The notes under the pieces: model-generated
The model's database searches: none
Seen by the model: only the letters and a program-made list of their open reading frames with translations
What the model was told of the DNA's origin: nothing
Part shown: positions 8,286 through 17,300 of the stretch, piece by piece
Position numbering within the stretch: the stretch's first letter is position 1
Layout: each line of letters opens with the position of its first letter
Translations under genes and position numbers: made by a program
From: Granulicella pectinivorans
GTDB taxonomy: Bacteria; Acidobacteriota; Terriglobia; Terriglobales; Acidobacteriaceae
Assembly (NCBI RefSeq): GCF_900114625.1
Contig: NZ_FOZL01000001.1
Coordinates: 930,001-994,000 of the forward strand
Direction: 5' to 3'
DNA length: 64,000 bases

Positions 8286-8666
8286 ATGAGCCAGCCCGTC
8301 AAGTTGTCCGATACCCTGGTCCTCGAAGCCCGCCTCACCGGCAAGGCCATGGAGCGCTCCATCGCCGGACAGGTCGAGTACTGGGCCCGCCTCGGCAAAG
8401 CCGTCGAAGGCCTCTTGACCATCCGGCAGGTCACCGCGCTGGGCAGCGAAGCCGTCCTCGCCCGGCTCGACGACGTCGACACCCCCGCCGGACGCCAACG
8501 CGTCAAGGACTACCTCGAAACCGGACCCTACCCTCGCTTCACCGCTCATCCCGACGGAGGCCAGCTCCTCATCCGTGAAGACGCGGATGGCAAAAAGACC
8601 GTGGGCCGCTTCCTGAACCGTGAGTTTGTCCCCGTCAAGCGAGGCCGCAAGACGGTCGCCGCGTGA
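8286..8666 (+). CDS. ParD-like antitoxin of a type II TA pair
   Basis: A 126-residue protein with the start MSQPVKLSDTLVLEARLTGK and the central helix MERSIAGQVEYWARLGKAVE. This is the pattern of the ParD-like antitoxin family found beside zeta-type toxins. The N-terminal half should be the DNA-binding, ribbon-helix-helix-like part; the C-terminal half (about 85-126) would wrap the toxin. Its TGA overlaps the GTG of the next gene in a GTGA arrangement, so the pair is translationally coupled with the antitoxin first, as usual for TA modules. A 15-bp dyad lies immediately upstream. The family assignment is from pattern recognition and should be checked against profile models. Confidence 0.75.
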   Translation: MSQPVKLSDTLVLEARLTGKAMERSIAGQVEYWARLGKAVEGLLTIRQVTALGSEAVLARLDDVDTPAGRQRVKDYLETGPYPRFTAHPDGGQLLIREDADGKKTVGRFLNREFVPVKRGRKTVAA

Positions 8667-9244
8667 AGATCCCGCGCGACGCCCGTCCCCTGGTCGTCGC
8701 CATCGCCGGCCCCAACGGCGCGGGCAAGAGCACCTTCTTCCATAGCCATCTCGAAGATCTGGGCCTTCCCTTCGTAAACGCCGACATCCTCGCCCAGCGT
8801 CTCCACCTCGAGGCCTACGCGGCTGCGGAGATGGCCGGCGCCCTCCGTCGTCATCTCGTACAGCAAAGGCAAAGCTTCGTCTTCGAGACCGTCTTCTCCG
8901 ATCCCGTCGGAGACAAGGTGTCCTTCCTCAAGCAAGCCGAAGAGTCCGGTTTTCAGGTGGTCCTCTGCTTCATCGGCCTCGCCAGCGCGGACATCTCCGA
9001 AGCCCGCGTGAGCATGCGCGTGCTACGCGGCGGCCACGACGTCCCGACCGCAAAGCTCAAGGAACGCCATCCCCGAACCCTGCAGAATTTGAAGCGCGCG
9101 ATCGAGACCCTCCCCGACGTACGGGTCTTCGACAACGACGATCTACGCCACCCGTACCGATTGGTGGCGCTCGCTGAAAAGGGCCGGGTAGTGTCCTTGC
9201 GTGAGCCTGCACCGTCGTGGCTGCGTATTAGTTCTTCACGATAA
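8663..9244 (+). CDS. Zeta-toxin-family kinase-like P-loop protein
   Basis: This 193-residue protein carries a Walker A motif GPNGAGKST (residues 16-24), then ADILAQRLH and FVFETVFSDP, in the order seen in zeta toxins and related UDP-sugar or nucleoside kinases. Zeta toxins phosphorylate UDP-N-acetylglucosamine and block wall synthesis; whether this one does is unknown. It starts with GTG overlapping the antitoxin stop. It is shorter than classical zeta toxin (about 287 residues), matching the compact chromosomal group that pairs with ParD-like antitoxins. It lies immediately before a restriction-modification system, which fits a mobile or defence island. Confidence 0.8.
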   Translation: MKIPRDARPLVVAIAGPNGAGKSTFFHSHLEDLGLPFVNADILAQRLHLEAYAAAEMAGALRRHLVQQRQSFVFETVFSDPVGDKVSFLKQAEESGFQVVLCFIGLASADISEARVSMRVLRGGHDVPTAKLKERHPRTLQNLKRAIETLPDVRVFDNDDLRHPYRLVALAEKGRVVSLREPAPSWLRISSSR

Positions 9245-9415
9245 GCCGACCTATCGGCACTCATCCAATTTGGAGGGAGAGGTGGGGGTCGCAGACGATA
9301 TGCTTCGAGATTCTTCGCCTATCCCAAACTTCCTCACCGCCGGTATCGTTCTTGGTGTGATGGGCCTGTCAAGAACCGTCTGTCCATCCAGTAACCTTTT
9401 ACCTGAGCGGTCGGC

Positions 9416-9429
9416 ATGCGTAATGCGTA
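9416..9429 (+). repeat. Tandem heptamer before the methyltransferase gene
   Basis: ATGCGTA occurs twice head to tail, about 50 bases before the methyltransferase start, in a 236-base gap with no gene. It could be a regulatory site controlling the restriction-modification operon, or chance. No other signal is evident in the gap apart from a GGGAGA ribosome-binding site just before 9481. Confidence 0.3.
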
Positions 9430-9480
9430 CACTGGCAAAGTCCACCGGCAAAGCTAGAGGGTGTCGGGGCAAGGGAGAAT

Positions 9481-10752
9481 ATGCGGAAGAAAGCAGGAAG
9501 TAGAGGAAATCTGACTCTAGTAGGCCCGCCGGCGTTGCGGCAGCACCCAAACCCGCTGCGTACCATTGATCTATTTTCCGGTGCCGGGGGCATCACCGAA
9601 GGATTCCGCCAGGCTGGATATGAATGCCTCTACGGCAACGATCAGATGCCGGAAGCGATGGATACCTTTCAACTTAATCATCCCGAAGCATGGCCAGACT
9701 GCCGCAACATCGAGCGAGTAGAACCGTCAGAAATCCGCGCCAAACTAAACCTTCGGAAAGGCGAATTGGATGTCCTGGTCGGCGGCCCACCCTGCCAAGG
9801 ATTTTCGATCAATGCCCCCGACCGCTTTATCAGCGACCCACGTAACAAGCTGTTTAAAGATTATGTCCGCTTCCTTGAGGAGTTTGAGCCAAAAGCGTTC
9901 CTTTTCGAGAACGTGCCTGGGCTTCTTTCTTTAGGGGACGGCAAGGTGCTTGACCGCATCGTCAGTGAGTTTGTACGCCTTGATTACCATGTCAGCGTAA
10001 AAATCCTCTTTGCTGCACATTATGGCATTCCCCAAGAACGCTGGCGGCTCATCGTGCTTGGCTCTCGATTCGGAGAAATCGCGCCGCCGGAACCAACGCA
10101 CTACGCTAAAGGACGCGCAAATTTCCGCAGCGCCGGCCTCACCTTCCAACTCACAGAATCCGACCAAGCCAAGCTTAAGCCGGTCGTAACGGTCGGTGAG
10201 GCAATCGCAGATCTTCCACGCCTTGAAATGGGTGAAGGAGCGGAAACTATTGGGTACACAGGGCGCCCGGTGAGCGAGTATAGCCAGCGGATGCGCAATC
10301 CGACCGGCGTCACTTATAACCACTATGCTGCCAAGCTTTCCAAGCAGAATGCCGAACGGATGAAATATGTGGCGCCAGGCGGATCATGGCGGGACATCCC
10401 TCACCATTTGCTACCTAAGGGCATGCAGCGAGCCCGCAAATCCGATCACACAAAGCGCTATGGTCGGCTCCGTAATGACGGCCTTGCCGGCACAGTTCTC
10501 ACTAAATGTGACCCTCATTGGGGAACAGTGTTCTTGCCGGACCAGAACCGTTCTCTCACAGTGCGAGAAGCTGCCAGGTTTCAGTCGTTCCCTGATGCCT
10601 ACGAGTTTAAAGGGTCACGCGTCTCGCAATATGAACAGATCGGAAACGCTGTGCCGGTGCTGATGGCCAAGGCGATTGCCGAAAGCATTCGGGCCCACCT
10701 AGAAGCACACGGCTGTATCAAGTCTGAGCTTCCGGATGTGGTGAATGGCTGA
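9481..10752 (+). CDS. DNA (cytosine-5-)-methyltransferase
   Basis: A 423-residue m5C methyltransferase with the family motifs in order: motif I IDLFSGAGG (residues 29-37, S-adenosylmethionine binding), motif IV GGPPCQGFS (catalytic Cys105), motif VI ENVPG (143-147), motif VIII PQERWRLIVLGSR, and motif X QIGNAVP near the C-terminus. The target-recognition region lies between motifs VIII and IX (about 215-330). Its stop overlaps the start of the downstream endonuclease gene by 8 bases, so the two form a coupled type II restriction-modification operon. The local DNA is visibly richer in A+T than the flanking housekeeping genes, consistent with horizontal acquisition. Confidence 0.95.
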   Translation: MRKKAGSRGNLTLVGPPALRQHPNPLRTIDLFSGAGGITEGFRQAGYECLYGNDQMPEAMDTFQLNHPEAWPDCRNIERVEPSEIRAKLNLRKGELDVLVGGPPCQGFSINAPDRFISDPRNKLFKDYVRFLEEFEPKAFLFENVPGLLSLGDGKVLDRIVSEFVRLDYHVSVKILFAAHYGIPQERWRLIVLGSRFGEIAPPEPTHYAKGRANFRSAGLTFQLTESDQAKLKPVVTVGEAIADLPRLEMGEGAETIGYTGRPVSEYSQRMRNPTGVTYNHYAAKLSKQNAERMKYVAPGGSWRDIPHHLLPKGMQRARKSDHTKRYGRLRNDGLAGTVLTKCDPHWGTVFLPDQNRSLTVREAARFQSFPDAYEFKGSRVSQYEQIGNAVPVLMAKAIAESIRAHLEAHGCIKSELPDVVNG

Positions 10753-11665
10753 GAAAATATTCGAGTTCTTCGGCTACGCACCCAATGACCAGTCGCCCGA
10801 GGCCGTTCGCGCGAGGTCGACTCATGAATGCCCATTCCTGCAAACGCGCTGTACCAAGAAGCTGCACACCAAAGAAAAAAATGGCATTCAAGAGGCCAGC
10901 GGCGTCTGCACCCTCCTTCAGAAGAAGGCTGGACCAGTCATCATTTGCCCCATTCGCCTTTATGCTGGCGATTATCAGATTCTTCGCGACGTAGCCAATC
11001 AAGCATTTCCGAAAGACCTGGAACTGGTCGTCGGCGGGGAGATCGAAACATTCCGACGGGAAAACCCAGACAAGGCATGTGTTGTTGTGTTTGGCCAGAG
11101 GTGGGGGAAGGAGCTGCGGCTTCCGAATCGCGACACAAAAAAGGCCGGGGCCTACTTCGTAGACTGGATTCTTGCCCACATCAATGCGGGTGGAACATTA
11201 CTTGATTTCGTCGCCGTTGAGGTTCAATCGATCGACACCACCGGCAATTACCAGGCCGAACGCAAATCTCACCTCGGCGGTCTGCCATTTGTTGGCAGGA
11301 CAACCGCTAACTTTAATTGGGAAAACGTTAACAAGCGCATTCTCCCGCAGATCATCTACAAGGGGCATGTGCTGCGGCAGGAACCTCTCTGTCAAAAGGG
11401 CCTTTTCTTCGTCTGCCCGACGCCGGTTTACGGCAAAATATCCGAACGGCTTGGCGGGAAGCTATCGTCGATCCATCAACAGGCAGGCTCCGTGACAATG
11501 ATGTGGTACGACGTTGGTCCTGCTGTTCACGCGGGTCAAATTCGTGAGCTACAGTTCGTCGGCCAGTTCACAACCACAGTGGATAAAATCGCGTTGGCCT
11601 TTACTGCTCCTGACAACTTGCCTCCTGCGGGCGTCTACGAAAAGGCGATTCGGGCCGAGCTATAG
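10745..11665 (+). CDS. NotI-family type II restriction endonuclease
   Basis: A 306-residue protein recognised by similarity to NotI. The N-terminus has FEFFGYAP then CPFLQ, GVC and ICPIR, which parallel NotI's FFGH, CPFL, GVC and VCPNR; Cys29, Cys36, Cys55 and Cys68 could form the unusual Cys4 iron site known in NotI. The catalytic region has VDWILA (Asp140) and VEVQSIDTTGNY (Glu159, Gln161), matching NotI's FDWTLA and LEIQTMDFHGSY, a variant PD-(D/E)XK site. It is shorter than NotI (about 383 residues) and lacks its long C-terminus. The ATG overlaps the methyltransferase gene by 8 bases. A GC-rich target resembling GCGGCCGC or CGGCCG is plausible, but the actual recognition site is unknown. 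Confidence 0.8.
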   Translation: MAEKIFEFFGYAPNDQSPEAVRARSTHECPFLQTRCTKKLHTKEKNGIQEASGVCTLLQKKAGPVIICPIRLYAGDYQILRDVANQAFPKDLELVVGGEIETFRRENPDKACVVVFGQRWGKELRLPNRDTKKAGAYFVDWILAHINAGGTLLDFVAVEVQSIDTTGNYQAERKSHLGGLPFVGRTTANFNWENVNKRILPQIIYKGHVLRQEPLCQKGLFFVCPTPVYGKISERLGGKLSSIHQQAGSVTMMWYDVGPAVHAGQIRELQFVGQFTTTVDKIALAFTAPDNLPPAGVYEKAIRAEL

Positions 11666-11689
11666 CCATCAACCGCAGCTATAACCTGA

Positions 11690-11976
11690 GCCGTTACGAG
11701 GCAAGAATGAATGCTTCGCATGCGTAGCCGGATACCGCCGCCCTCCACCTTCACCACCGAAGAAACCTCCTCCAGCGCCCGCACATCCTCCACGCTCAGC
11801 GCGAACGTCGCACAGCCCAGATCCTCTTCCAGTCGCGAAACCTTAGTCGTCCGCGGAGTCGGAAGGATCCACGCCTTCTTGGCCAGCAGCCACGCCAGCG
11901 CAATCTGTGCCGGCGTAGCGTCCTTCTCCTCCGCGAACTTCATAATCACATCGACCAGCGCCTGTTCCCGCATCCC
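11690..11976 (-). pseudogene. Truncated aldo/keto reductase, C-terminal remnant
   Basis: About 85 codons on the minus strand keep the C-terminal signature of the aldo/keto reductase family: ATPAQIALAWLLAKKAWILP, then RTTKVSRLEEDLG and LSVEDVRALEEVSSVV. The NADPH-binding loop normally reads PGTTK; here it is PRTTK. The catalytic Asp/Tyr/Lys/His region is missing. Similarity stops at the edge of the large repeat (right) and at the end of the NotI-like gene (left), where the reading frame continues into unrelated sequence. An 18-bp palindrome with arms TGGCGGAT and ATCCGCCA (11977-11994) marks the right breakpoint. It is almost certainly a non-functional fragment left by insertion or rearrangement. 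Confidence 0.8.
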
Positions 11977-12011
11977 TGGCGGATCAATCCGCCAGCCAGA
12001 AAGCCCGTCTC

Positions 12012-12385
12012 GCTTAAGGGCACGGCTTCAGCCGTGCCGCAGACGCCGCTCTTTCGATCCTGTACTGATTCCCGAAGGGAATCGTTGCGCCTCCGCCTCC
12101 ACGCGCAGGCCAACGAAGCAGCAGAATCCGCTGGCTATCGCACACCCGTGCGATAAAAGAACAAAAACAGACCACTTTTCAACGAAACGCATTTTCCGAA
12201 CATTTGGCCACAATATCCATACATTGGCCCACGTTTTACCGCTCAAAAGTTTCTGGTGAAACCTTGAGATTCCAGCGCCGCCCACCCGTAACCCCTTTAG
12301 ATCACCAGGATGCACCGCACAAGAAAAAGTGCACCGAAACCGGTGCACTTTCATACCACTTTTGAGAGCAGAGGTCTGACCTCTA
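12012..12385 (-). repeat. Large non-coding repeat element, copy A
   Basis: About 370 bases that match 33610-33972 in reverse orientation. Shared blocks include a 35-base identity (12051-12085 with 33890-33924), a 20-base identity (12160-12179 with 33816-33835), GGTAAAACGTGG, and a terminator hairpin. Read on the minus strand, the element begins exactly at the accD stop codon: GAAGAGCTAGAGGTCAGACC here against GAAGAGTTAGAGGTCTGACC in copy B. It contains three inverted repeats. Short open frames in the two copies lose register with each other between conserved blocks, so conservation is at the DNA or RNA level rather than protein. Confidence 0.85.
12321..12348 (-). terminator. Rho-independent terminator of accD within element A
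   Basis: On the minus strand, GTGCACCG and CGGTGCAC pair around a 4-base loop and are followed by TTTTTCTT. It lies about 35 bases after the accD stop codon. The equivalent hairpin in copy B follows another gene. Confidence 0.85.
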
Positions 12386-13228
12386 GCTCTTCGTAACCAT
12401 CCAATCGAACGTCTTGGCCAGATATTCCTTCATCTCTTTCCGCGGGACGATCGCATCCAGAAACCCGTGCTGCAGGATGAACTCCGACCGCTGAAAACCC
12501 TCCGGCAGCTTCTGCCGAATCGTCTGCTCGATCACCCGAGGCCCCGCAAACCCAATCAGGGCACCAGGTTCCGCGATGTTCAAATCGCCCAGCATGGCAA
12601 AGCTGGCAGTGACACCACCCGTAGTCGGATCCGTCATGATCGAAATATAGGGAATCTTCGCGTCATCCAACCGCGCCAGCCCCGCCGAGATCTTCGCCAA
12701 CTGCATCAGGCTCGCGATCCCCTCCATCATGCGCGCCCCACCCGAAGCCGAAATAATCACCAGCGGCCTCTTCGTCGCCAGCGAACGGTCCACCGCCCGG
12801 GCGATCGTCTCACCCACCACCGCGCCCATGCTGCCGCCGATAAAGCCGTATTCCATCACGCTCAGAACCACATCGTGGTTGCCCATGCGGCCCACCGCGT
12901 TGACGATGGCGTCGTTCAGCCCCGTCTTCCGCTGCGCCTCGACCAGCCGCTTTTTATAGGGCTTCAGGTCGGTAAACTCCAGCGGATCGGTCGAGCGCAG
13001 CTCCAGGTCCACCAGCTCATAGCCCGGCTCCAGCAGCATCGCCACGCGTCCACGCGCGTCCATCTTGAAGTGGTAGCCGCAATGCGGGCAAACCTGCAGG
13101 TTTGCCTCGAGATCGGCCTTCCAGATGATCTTCCGGCAGCTCGGGCACTTGATCCACAGGCCCTCCGTCCGGACGGTCTTCTCGTTATCGGTGATGATCT
13201 CGTGATCTTCTCGTTTGAACCAGGTCAT
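12383..13228 (-). CDS. accD: Acetyl-CoA carboxylase carboxyltransferase subunit beta
   Basis: This 281-residue subunit of the carboxyltransferase makes malonyl-CoA, the first committed step of fatty-acid synthesis, together with AccA. The N-terminal zinc ribbon is intact: CPSC (Cys28, Cys31) and CPHC (Cys47, Cys50). The crotonase-fold core shows SGGARMMEGI, DPTTGGVTASFAML and GFAGPRVIEQT, all typical of AccD. I start at ATG 13228 (MTWFKRED, the family N-terminus) rather than an in-frame upstream ATG. The gene ends exactly where the large repeat begins, with the terminator inside the repeat. accA is not in the window. Confidence 0.96.
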   Translation of the reverse strand: MTWFKREDHEIITDNEKTVRTEGLWIKCPSCRKIIWKADLEANLQVCPHCGYHFKMDARGRVAMLLEPGYELVDLELRSTDPLEFTDLKPYKKRLVEAQRKTGLNDAIVNAVGRMGNHDVVLSVMEYGFIGGSMGAVVGETIARAVDRSLATKRPLVIISASGGARMMEGIASLMQLAKISAGLARLDDAKIPYISIMTDPTTGGVTASFAMLGDLNIAEPGALIGFAGPRVIEQTIRQKLPEGFQRSEFILQHGFLDAIVPRKEMKEYLAKTFDWMVTKS

Positions 13229-13327
13229 TGCTTGGGTGCACTCCGCAAAGCTCCACCCATTGTACCGGCCCACGTGCGAGTGGGATAGGCTTAGGGTGCG
13301 TTCCTGCTTTCAGAACGCGGAGATGCC

Positions 13328-13567
13328 GTGCCCTATATCTACATCGACAAGCTCTTCAACGAGCTCAAGGCCGAACTCCTCTCGGCCATGCACCAGGCGG
13401 TGGAACGCGAGCTGCACAACGGCCGCATCGACCCCAACAAGCTCCTGCGCTCCTTCACCCGCGCCGCCGCCGGCAAGATGTCGAACCCCGTCCAGGTCTC
13501 CGACAAGTGCATCGAAGAGCACGGCATCCGCAGCAAAAAGGGCAGCAAAGCAAACTCTTCCGACTAG
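13328..13567 (+). CDS. Small conserved hypothetical protein
   Basis: A 79-residue, charged, probably helical protein (IDKLFNELKAELLSAMHQAV, later RIDPNKLLRSFTRAAAG). It starts with GTG; no ATG lies in frame nearby. It sits between accD (divergent) and rlmH (convergent). Its stop TAG (13565-13567) shares a CTAG palindrome with the rlmH stop on the other strand, so the two genes overlap by 4 bases. I do not recognise the family. No signal peptide or membrane segment. Confidence 0.55.
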   Translation: MPYIYIDKLFNELKAELLSAMHQAVERELHNGRIDPNKLLRSFTRAAAGKMSNPVQVSDKCIEEHGIRSKKGSKANSSD

Positions 13568-14031
13568 TGCCCGCAGTGGTACGGATGCCCCGCCAGAATG
13601 GTCAGCACACGATAGATCTGCTCCGCCAGCACAGCCCGCGCCAGCTCATGCGGCAAAGTCACCCGTCCCAGCGAAAACAAAAGCTGCGCCCGCTCCCGAG
13701 CCGCATTGGTCCAACCATCCGCCGGCCCAATCGCCAGGATCATCCGCTGCACCCCCTCATCGCGATGTTTCCCCATGTACGCCGCGAACTCCTCTGAAGT
13801 CAACAGCTTACCCCGTGGATCGAGAAGCACCAACAACCCCGCGGGACGCCCTGGCTGTCTCTCCGCCGAAGCCAACAGGGCCGCCTCCGACTCAAACTGC
13901 ACCGCATCGCACGGCGTAAACCGTGTGGAACGTTGGACATACTCGGAGACCATCGCATCGACGCCCTCCACCTTCGAGCGCGACCGACGTGGTACGACCG
14001 ATGCGAGCGTGATCTTCAAAAGCACCTCCAC
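13564..14031 (-). CDS. rlmH: 23S rRNA pseudouridine-1915 N3-methyltransferase RlmH
   Basis: A 155-residue SPOUT-class methyltransferase. The N-terminus LKITLASVV and the knotted C-terminal part, with FSLGRVTLPHELARAVLAEQ and the ending HPYHCGH, are the RlmH signatures; the terminal His-Pro-Tyr-His is near-invariant. RlmH methylates pseudouridine 1915 in helix 69 of 23S rRNA on the assembled 70S ribosome. It starts at GTG 14031 with GAGGTAGG upstream; a second in-frame GTG six bases further in is an alternative. In most bacteria rlmH directly follows rsfS. Here the two are separated by a TonB receptor gene on the opposite strand. Confidence 0.93.
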   Translation of the reverse strand: MEVLLKITLASVVPRRSRSKVEGVDAMVSEYVQRSTRFTPCDAVQFESEAALLASAERQPGRPAGLLVLLDPRGKLLTSEEFAAYMGKHRDEGVQRMILAIGPADGWTNAARERAQLLFSLGRVTLPHELARAVLAEQIYRVLTILAGHPYHCGH

Positions 14032-14352
14032 CGTCAGCCTACCTCTTCCGCCGCAAACGAGGTGAAACGGCTCCTGGAAAGGAGTCGGCTCGATGACAAA
14101 CTGGAGGCAACTTACAGATATTCATATCTTCGTAATATGACTCGCGCCCTTCCCAAATGAGGGAGCCCTCATAAATGTCCGCAAATCAACAAAACCGTGC
14201 ATGTGAAGCAAATGGCACGCAACGTGCAATGGCTTATGCATACCTACTAAAAGCCAGAATCACATTGGCGTGAAATTCCTGCATCACTTTTCCGAGAGTA
14301 CGACTTGCCCTCATAAACGATTTCCTAAATTTATTGAGGATGAAAACTATAA
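14032..14352. other. Intergenic leader region, no gene seen
   Basis: 321 bases between the divergent rlmH and TonB receptor genes. The right half is A+T-rich, unlike its surroundings. It holds a palindrome with arms AGATAT and ATATCT (14116-14129), a possible operator. TGAGGATG before the receptor ATG is a plausible ribosome-binding site. No tRNA, small RNA or further open frame is supported. Confidence 0.5.
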
Positions 14353-17300
14353 ATGCGTACTCTGATCAAGGCACGCTCTCTGTTTAAGGCACTTGCTGCC
14401 ATGGGTTTATTTCTCATCCTGATGCCGGGTGTCTGGGCGCAGGAAACAACCGGCGGGTTGCAGGGAACCATTAAAGATGCATCCGGCGCTGTGATCTCTC
14501 GCGCCCAGGTCCATGTCGATACACCTACACTTCCTGGTGGAAAGACGGTTCTTACCGACGGTAAGGGCTACTACCGTTTTGCCAATCTTCCCCCTGGTGC
14601 CTACTCCATTACCGTCACGGCGAAGGGTTTCGCGACATCCAAGCAGACCGGCCTCGTTCTTGAGGTTGGCCGACTTCCCAGCGTCGATCTGAGCCTTTCT
14701 GTCGGCTCCGAGAGCACAGTGGTTGAGGTCGCGTCTGAGAACCCTGCAATCGACGTCACCTCGGTAACCACCCAGACCAATGTCACGCAGGATGTCGTCA
14801 ATTTCGTTCCCCACGGCACCTCGTTCCAGTCGGTCATTCAGTTCGCCCCTGCGGCCAGCAATGAGCCTTTGATGGGTAGCACTACCACGAACGGCACGGG
14901 CGGCACATCGCCTGGAAGCGGCACGAACGGAAACTCGTACGGCTACTCGGTTGCGGGTGGATCGGACTCGGAGAACTCCTACCTGGTTGAAGGTCAGGAG
15001 ACGGCAAACCTCATTGGTGGCTACTCGCACACCAGTGTGCCGTTCGATTTCATCCAAGAAGTCCAGATCAAGAGTTCCGGTATCCAGGCTCAGTACGGTG
15101 GTGCTCTTGGCGGCGTCGTTGACGTCATCATGAAGAAGGGCACATCCAACTATCATGGATCGGTCTTCAGCCAGTTCGAAGTCAGTGGTCTCGATGCGAA
15201 CACGTACAACCGCTTCACACGGTACGACCCGGCAAGCCAACCAACGGCAACCAACTGGGGTGCGATCGATCAGCCCTTCCAGAGCTACCAGCCTTTCAAG
15301 CCCAAGACGAGCCTCGTCTATCCCGGATTTGTCATCGGCGGCCCTGTCGCTCCCTGGTCTGCGAAGTTGCGGGATAAGGTCTTCTTCTTCGTTGGCTTCA
15401 ACCCTGAGTTGCAGCGCTATGAGGAGTTCATCAACTACGGCCCCGCGAGTATAGCCACTCCCGGCAACGCGCCCGGCCGGGTGCCGTTCAGCTCCAACAC
15501 CAACACCTATTACACGACGGCTCGTATCGATGCCCGCATCACAGACAAGATCGCGGTCTTCGGCTCGTGGCTGTACCAGCTCCAGCGCCAAAATGGACAG
15601 GCGCTCCCCTCGGCCGACTCAACGCAGGGTTACCTCAACACGGCAACCTCCTGCTTCGGTCAGAGCAGCACGGCCTGCCTTGGTGGCGCTCCGTTCCAGT
15701 TCTCCTTCGCGCATAACCTGGGCTATGTTGCACCTAATATCACCTTCAACACCGGTGCCGACATTACCATCACTCCGCACATCGTTTCGACGACGCGCTT
15801 TGGCTACTACTTCGAGAACTACCACGACTTCGGTTACCCGACGACTGGTAACTCCTACTACTTCGAGACAACTGGAACTTCACCGGGTGTTCAACAGAAC
15901 CAAGGCTTCCAGAACGACGCAATCAATCAGAACTTCACCAGCTACAACGCCAACAAGGCCATCCAGATCGACCAAAGCGTAGCGTGGTTCAAGAGCACCT
16001 CGTTCGGTACTCATAACTTCAGCTTCGGATATCAGCTCAACCGTCTTTCCAACAAACTGAATCAGCACTACAACAACCCCATCGTGGAAGTGTTCGCAGA
16101 CAGCAGCTATTCGCCGCAGACCAACGCCGGAGCGACGAACTGCGCGGCTGCAAACCTCCAGAACTTTGGTGGTTGCGCAGGCGCGAACGGTTATGTGGAC
16201 ATCGTCGACTACGGTTCGAATGGTCACGCAACCAGCTATAACAACGGTCTTTTCGGTCAGGATTCCTGGACCATCGGCAAGGGCGTTACGCTCAATGTCG
16301 GAATCCGCGACGAGAAGGAGTTTCTGCCGGGTGAAGCCGCTCCTGGGCCCGGTGTTCCGAACCACCCTATCAACTTCAGCTGGAAAGACAAGTTTGCACC
16401 CCGTCTCGGCGCTTCGTGGGATGTCTTCCGCGACGGCAAGATGAAGGTGTTTGGCGGCTACGGCAAGTTCTACGACGTCATGAAGTTGAACCTGGCGATC
16501 AGCTCGTTCGGCGGCCAGTACTGGCAGAACTGCTATTACGGTATCGACGGCAGCTACACCGCTGTCAATCCCTCCTTCAACTCCAACAATCGTTACTGCG
16601 TGGGTTCTTCCTCGGCTTCGACGGCGAACTTCGGCTCCGGAGGCGCGCCAGCCGGTGTGAACTTCATCGAAAACATCAACTACCGCGGCTTCCCCACAAC
16701 CTGTTCGACCTGCAGTGCAACAGAAGAGGGCGTCGCCCCGAACCTGAAGCCCTACCAGCAGCATGAGTCGGTCTTCGGTGTCGATTACCAGCTCACCCGG
16801 ACCGTCGCATTCGAAGCACGGTACGATCGCAGACGACTGGATCGAGTCATTGAAGATTCATCGGTCTATAACCCGAATTCTGGCGAAACATTCGTCATCG
16901 TCAACCCGGGATTCGGCATCAACAGCACCTTCGCAGGATTCTGCAATTTCCTCTACGGCGCGGGTGCCTCTAACTGCGCGGCTACCCCGACTGCTTCCGG
17001 TGCAAACGGAGCCTATCCTCCCAACCAGACGATTCCCGCCGCACGCAGCTACGACGGAATGGAAATTCGTCTCAACAAGGCAGTCAGCCAGCACTGGGCT
17101 GGAATGCTTTCGTACACCTACAGCCACTTCCGCGGGAACTACACTGGTTTGACCAGTTCAGATCTGTCGGATGGCGACAGTGGTGGACGTAATGCCCCGA
17201 ACAACAGCCGCGCCTTTGACGAGCCGTACTTCTCATACAACTCCATGGGTGGTTCTTCGAGCGGTCTGCTTCCGACGGATCGTCCGAACAAGCTCAAGGG

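Noticed and set aside
9201..9503. A 100-codon frame before the methyltransferase
   Set aside because: It overlaps the toxin and methyltransferase genes, has no ribosome-binding site and no recognisable motif.
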